Of a DNA stretch of 64,000 bases, positions 60,496-64,000 are shown piece after piece. Source of the stretch: an uncultured Bacteroidales bacterium (GTDB lineage: Bacteria; Bacteroidota; Bacteroidia; Bacteroidales; UBA932); NCBI GenBank assembly GCA_900316795.1, contig ONEF01000001.1, positions 62,001 to 126,000 of the forward strand. The letters run 5' to 3'. The position numbers were made by a program, and so were the translations under genes. The notes below the pieces were generated by a model. That model was not told where the DNA came from and did no database searches. It was given only the letters and a program-made list of their open reading frames with translations. Every line of letters begins with the position of its first letter. The first letter of the stretch is position 1.

Positions 60496-61932
60496 TTACT
60501 TCAGCCACTCTTTGAGGGTGCGGATGGCTTCGTCTCTCATTTCCGGAGGAAGGTTGGAGATCCTTGCCCTGTGACTTCCGCCTGGAGCTATATAGAACTT
60601 GATGTTGTCGTGCCCTGGGTTGTTCGGCCTTACGGAAGACCACGGGTCCCATTCTCCGTAGATGAACATCATCTTGCTGTCTGTGTTGGCTATGAAGCTG
60701 GTCAGGCTTTTGTAGAGGGTGTTGTCAAACTTGAACTTTCTTCCGCCAGGCAGGAAAATCTTTCTCAGATAGCCCTTTGAAGACTTGATCTTGAGATATT
60801 TCTTGAAAGGCTTTGTATCGTATCCGTAGTAGCCGAGTTCCTTTGCAGCCTGGACAAAGAACGGGGCGTTGTCGTCCCAGCTCTGGAAGTAGTCCGGCCC
60901 AACGGCATCTACAAAGTATTTGAACAGAACCTCGTCGCTCTCGGTTACTGCAGGAATCGTAGATGTCTTCCTGCCCCACTGCCAGAAGGCGAACGGGAAC
61001 TCCAGTACGCAGTAGTCCAGCACTTCAGGTATGGAGATGTTGTAGGTGAGGTTGCTTTTTTCGGAAAACTCGGCCAGCTTCTTTTCCATCACATCCCTTC
61101 TCTTGAGGATTTCCATCTGGAAGTTGAAGATGATGGCCCTGTCTTCGGCGGTTCCAGTGGAATCTCTCAGGAAAGGCTCGTGCCTTCCGTCTTCCTGGGC
61201 TCTGGCAACAGGTCCCACATACGGTACGGAAACGTTCACGTCTTTAGGATAGAACATTGTGTAAGCCATACAGTTCTGGCCGCCCTTGCTGATTCCGGTT
61301 GCAATCCATTTGCCGTAGAAGATGTGGCTGAAGGCCTTCCTTACCTCGTGAAGGTCTGCGGCTTCCTGCTCGGCTGTCATATAGTCCCAGTTGAGTTTGT
61401 CCCAGGTAATGGTGGAGTCGTCCTGCATGAACGGAACGCTCTCGTTGAAATACCTGTGCTCCACCAGCACGAAGTTGCACTGCAGAAGGTACGCTACCTC
61501 CTCGTCATATCTCGGGTTAGCCCCGTACTTGGCGGTATATCCTTCGGTGATGATCACGGTAGGGGCCTTGAAGTTTGCAAAGCCCACTATCACCCTCTGC
61601 TTGAATAGTCCCTTCTCGGGATGCTTGTGGTCTATCGGCTGGGTGAGGAACATCTTGTATTTAGCCTTCAGATGGCCCTGCAGCTGCTTTGCCACAGGAA
61701 TTCTCTCTATGTCCGTAAACCTTGCCCACTGCTGGTCGGGCATCACATACCTGTTGCACCAGGCAAAGTCGTCCAGCACCAGGGAGTCCACATTGGAAGA
61801 GGCGAATCTCGGCCCTGCCAGATATCTGAGGCTATCCTCATTCTGGGCGAATGCGCTCCCGCAGCAAACAAGCAACATCATCGCTGAGGCAAATGCCACA
61901 GCAAAAGTTTTTCTCAAAGTCCTTATCTTCAT
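60496..61932 (-). CDS. Secreted S37-family (PS-10-like) aminopeptidase
   Basis: A 478-residue exported serine peptidase, probably releasing tripeptides or short peptides. Signal peptide KTFAVAFASAMMLLVCCGSAFAQ. The alpha/beta-hydrolase motifs are VLVEHRYFNESVP, nucleophile Ser215 in ATGISKGGQN, Asp429 in YGEWDPWSS and His454 in PGGSHRAR. The IDHKHPEKGLFKQRVIV opening is typical of S37. Its -7 box overlaps the stop codon of the upstream AraC-type regulator on the same strand. Together with three nearby C25 enzymes it suggests the region handles proteins or peptides. Confidence 0.88.
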   Translation of the reverse strand: MKIRTLRKTFAVAFASAMMLLVCCGSAFAQNEDSLRYLAGPRFASSNVDSLVLDDFAWCNRYVMPDQQWARFTDIERIPVAKQLQGHLKAKYKMFLTQPIDHKHPEKGLFKQRVIVGFANFKAPTVIITEGYTAKYGANPRYDEEVAYLLQCNFVLVEHRYFNESVPFMQDDSTITWDKLNWDYMTAEQEAADLHEVRKAFSHIFYGKWIATGISKGGQNCMAYTMFYPKDVNVSVPYVGPVARAQEDGRHEPFLRDSTGTAEDRAIIFNFQMEILKRRDVMEKKLAEFSEKSNLTYNISIPEVLDYCVLEFPFAFWQWGRKTSTIPAVTESDEVLFKYFVDAVGPDYFQSWDDNAPFFVQAAKELGYYGYDTKPFKKYLKIKSSKGYLRKIFLPGGRKFKFDNTLYKSLTSFIANTDSKMMFIYGEWDPWSSVRPNNPGHDNIKFYIAPGGSHRARISNLPPEMRDEAIRTLKEWLK

Positions 61933-61972
61933 GTCGAATGGTTTTAATCGCGATAATACTGTCAAAACAGAA

Positions 61973-61980
61973 CAAATTTA
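61973..61980 (-). promoter_or_regulatory. -7 box of the S37 peptidase gene
   Basis: Reads TAAATTTG on the minus strand and includes the TAA stop of the regulator gene. The leader of about 37 bases contains the palindrome ATCGCGAT at 61947-61954. Confidence 0.55.
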
Positions 61981-63681
61981 GTCATTTTTCTGCTTTGAGC
62001 GATAATCACTAGGAGTCTGGCCCGTAGTGGCGAGGAAAGTGCGCTGGAATGTTCTTGTGCTGTAGAAGCCTGACTGGTCCGCTATCTCCGAAATAGGCAG
62101 CGCCGGTTCTTTTTCCATCAGCGATTTGGCATAGTCGATTCTCAGGCTGCTGATAAAGCGAGGGAAGGTCATCCCGGGCTCGATTGCTTCAATCATACGC
62201 CTGAGTTCGCGCTGTGAACAGCCTAAGAGTCCGGCTGCCATGGAAATTGACATCATCTTGTTGAGAAAGAACTGTTTTTCCTTGAAAATGCTGACAAGAG
62301 AAGACACCTGCCTGTCCTTGTCCTCGGTTTTCGGATTCTGGACGGCTATCATGGAACGAAGGGTCTCTATTTCCTTCTTGATCTTGATATTCTCTGACAG
62401 TATGGTATTTATTGTCTTGCGTCTTCTGTATTTGTTGATGTACTGTGCTGTTCCTGCTATCAGCAGAACAAGAATCAGGGCAGAGAGGGCTATCAGGATG
62501 ATGTTGTTGGTTTTCAGGGTGGCAGAGAGGTCATTGATCTTGAACTTGTAGTTCCTGGACTTGTAACCTTCGACATCTGCAGCAACGGTCCTGCTTTCGA
62601 TTTCCTCAATCTGCCTGTTCAGGCCGGCGATTCTTTCAGCCAGAAGGTTCGCGTTCGTGGAGTCCTTGGCTATTCTGTATGCTTCTTCCAGTCTCGACAG
62701 CCTGGAAACATATCTTCTGTCTACGGTATCCTTACCTGAGTAAGGGGACAGTTCCAGACATTCGGTAACCTTGTCCGGTCTCCCGGTCTTTGCGTAATAG
62801 CCGCTTTGGCGTAACACTCCGTCAGAGGTTGAAGCGTAATCTTGCTTCAGGGCCTGTGAAAACAGGTTCTCTGCCTGTTTTGCCTGCCCAAGTTCCCAAA
62901 GCGAGATAGCCTTGTTGATTCTTGAGTAGAACAGCACACGGTCTCCCCAGTTCGTTGAAAAGTCGTCTTGAGGAAACTTCAGAGCCATTTCCTGAAGAAC
63001 TTTCTGCTGCTGGTCGCATTTCTGGACGGCTTTCTGCCAGTTTTCCGCTCCTACATAAGTGTTGGTCAGATTTCCTATGCACGTAATCCAGTGGCCGTAT
63101 TCACTCTGGGTTTTAACCATCTTCAGGGCCTTTTCCACGGATTCTTCCATAACCCTCAGCCCTTCTTCCTGCTGTCCTGTGTAGTACATACACCTTCCTA
63201 CGGCATAATCAAAAGCCAGTCCGTCCAGTTCAAGACCAAGGCTTCTGGCCAGATCCTGACCTTGCCTGCAGGCAGAGAGCATTGCCGGATAGTCTTTCTT
63301 GGTCTGGGCTATGGTCTGGATATTCCGGAGCACTTCCAGCCTTTTGAGACTGTCTTCCTGGGCTTCTTTGGTCATAAGGGCTTCCTGGCACCATTGCAGG
63401 GCCTGGTCATAGTCCTCGGAATATTGGTAAAAGAGCTTTGCCCTAAGCAGATTTGCCTCCAGAGGCGTGAAAATTCCCTTTGAAGCTCCTTCTGTTACTT
63501 TGTACATTGCCCCGTCCAGATCTGTCTTGCCCAGGTTTCTTATGTATTCTTCGGAAATAGCCTGAGGGTCGCTATTCCCGGAGACTTTATTCGAATCCGC
63601 CTTGTCAGGGCTGCAGCAAAGGCAAGCCAGAGCGGTGCCAGAGAAGATAAAAATATGTCTAATTGCTTTTAGAAGATTCAT
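61978..63681 (-). CDS. Lipobox-TPR-transmembrane-AraC regulator
   Basis: A 567-residue one-component regulator. N-terminal signal with lipobox-like ALACLCC, then a TPR-like helical sensor (residues about 45-340; GRCMYYTGQQEEGLRVMEESVEKAL), a transmembrane helix near 390-413 (IILIALSALILVLLIAG), a cytoplasmic coiled coil and an AraC-type double HTH in the last 105 residues (MAAGLLGCSQRELRRMIEA and LPISEIADQSGFYSTRTFQRTFLATTGQTPSDYR). It probably senses a periplasmic ligand and controls the divergent gene at 63845, across GACCAAAA boxes, and perhaps the S37 gene behind it. Its -7 box leaves almost no leader. Confidence 0.85.
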   Translation of the reverse strand: MNLLKAIRHIFIFSGTALACLCCSPDKADSNKVSGNSDPQAISEEYIRNLGKTDLDGAMYKVTEGASKGIFTPLEANLLRAKLFYQYSEDYDQALQWCQEALMTKEAQEDSLKRLEVLRNIQTIAQTKKDYPAMLSACRQGQDLARSLGLELDGLAFDYAVGRCMYYTGQQEEGLRVMEESVEKALKMVKTQSEYGHWITCIGNLTNTYVGAENWQKAVQKCDQQQKVLQEMALKFPQDDFSTNWGDRVLFYSRINKAISLWELGQAKQAENLFSQALKQDYASTSDGVLRQSGYYAKTGRPDKVTECLELSPYSGKDTVDRRYVSRLSRLEEAYRIAKDSTNANLLAERIAGLNRQIEEIESRTVAADVEGYKSRNYKFKINDLSATLKTNNIILIALSALILVLLIAGTAQYINKYRRRKTINTILSENIKIKKEIETLRSMIAVQNPKTEDKDRQVSSLVSIFKEKQFFLNKMMSISMAAGLLGCSQRELRRMIEAIEPGMTFPRFISSLRIDYAKSLMEKEPALPISEIADQSGFYSTRTFQRTFLATTGQTPSDYRSKQKND

Positions 63682-63685
63682 ATTG

Positions 63686-63693
63686 CAAATTTA
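63686..63693 (-). promoter_or_regulatory. -7 box of the AraC-type regulator
   Basis: Reads TAAATTTG on the minus strand with 4 bp between it and the ATG at 63681, predicting a nearly leaderless mRNA. Confidence 0.55.
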
Positions 63694-63702
63694 CTCAACC
63701 CC

Positions 63703-63788
63703 GACCAAAACGGCGTCATTTTTTGACAAATAGACCAAAATGACACGTTTTGTCGCATAACCGCAAGAAACCGTCGCGTCTTTTGGTC
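63703..63788. promoter_or_regulatory. Candidate operator: three GACCAAAA boxes
   Basis: GACCAAAA occurs at 63703-63710 and 63733-63740 in direct orientation, exactly 30 bp apart, and inverted as TTTTGGTC at 63781-63788. The boxes lie between the divergent AraC-type regulator and the downstream gene. Direct repeats on one face of the helix are typical of AraC-family sites. Confidence 0.5.
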
Positions 63789-63809
63789 AAGCACAAAAGT
63801 CAGAATCGA

Positions 63810-63817
63810 TACTTTTG
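63810..63817 (+). promoter_or_regulatory. -7 box of the last gene
   Basis: Reads TACTTTTG, 27 bp before the ATG at 63845 and 21 bp after the third GACCAAAA box. Confidence 0.55.
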
Positions 63818-63844
63818 TCATTTATTAATAACAAATCCTGTAAA

Positions 63845-64000
63845 ATGAGAAAATTCGTACTTTCATTAATGGCAGTGCTTGGTTTCGCCGGAACCAGTGC
63901 TTTTGCCCAGACTTCCCTGTCAGAAGCCGTTGCCGCCGGCAACAAAGTGTTTGTGCAGATTGTCAACGACAATGAGTATCCTATTCCTGCAGACGAAGTG
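63845..64000 (+). CDS. Secreted protein, 5' end only
   Basis: The window ends 52 codons into this gene. The start gives a clear signal peptide (RKFVLSLMAVLGFAGTSAFAQ) followed by TSLSEAVAAGNKVFVQIVND. Nothing after that is enough to name a family. Because it faces the AraC-type regulator across the candidate operator, it is the best guess for that regulator's target. Confidence 0.6.
   Translation, partial: MRKFVLSLMAVLGFAGTSAFAQTSLSEAVAAGNKVFVQIVNDNEYPIPADEV

Noticed and set aside
1-64000. CRISPR arrays, insertion sequences, prophage genes or rRNA operons
   Set aside because: No regularly spaced repeats, transposase or integrase motifs, phage structural genes or rRNA-like sequence were seen on either strand.

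Overview
The window looks like chromosome from a Bacteroidales-type bacterium (Bacteroidota), probably host- or rumen-associated. The evidence is: repeated promoters of the Bacteroidota type (-7 box TAnnTTTG, sometimes with TTTG about 19 bp upstream), a fused SecDF, signal peptides ending in Ala-Gln or Gly-Gln, a TonB-dependent receptor with a carboxypeptidase-regulatory-like N-terminus, membrane-anchored TPR regulators, and BY-kinase capsule export genes. No rRNA, CRISPR array, phage or insertion sequence was seen. The genus cannot be fixed from the sequence alone.

Housekeeping part (1-24.7 kb): the 3' end of folK, glyS, tRNA-Pro, a TPR/HTH membrane regulator, a small lipoprotein, tRNA-Ser, a PD40/SPOR envelope protein, secDF, rnr, gpmI (carrying an in-frame palindromic insertion), a small AT-rich secreted protein, dnaE, and a divergent pair of thiL facing sufB-pnuC-sufC-sufD-ugd. 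A strong terminator ends this unit at about 24.75 kb.

Polysaccharide part (24.8-44.3 kb): a Wzx/Wzy-type surface polysaccharide locus. The first block holds wzx, three GT4 glycosyltransferases, an EpsG/Wzy-like polymerase, a PglC-like phosphoglycosyl transferase and a PglD-like acetyltransferase. The second block holds Wza, Wzc (with a Gly-Tyr repeat tail), a PHP-type tyrosine phosphatase (with a His-rich insertion), a GT32 enzyme, wecB, a pyruvyl transferase, an acyltransferase-3 and a hexapeptide acetyltransferase. A minus-strand pair (sugar aminotransferase and an F420-hydrogenase beta-like Fe-S protein) closes the locus.

Uptake and proteolysis part (44.4-63.7 kb): the most unusual region. 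A TonB-dependent receptor, a DUF4876-like lipoprotein, a DUF6850-like outer-membrane barrel and two secreted gingipain-like (C25) cysteine peptidases with C-terminal HEAT-like repeats form one apparent operon. A third C25/HEAT paralogue follows with its own promoter. Downstream lie a conserved secreted protein of unknown function, an orphan AAA ATPase, a DUF2156 protein, an S37-type secreted peptidase and a lipobox-TPR-TM-AraC regulator. That regulator faces a truncated secreted gene across a set of GACCAAAA boxes. I infer a periplasmic or outer-membrane protein/peptide capture-and-cleavage system. Its substrate is unknown.
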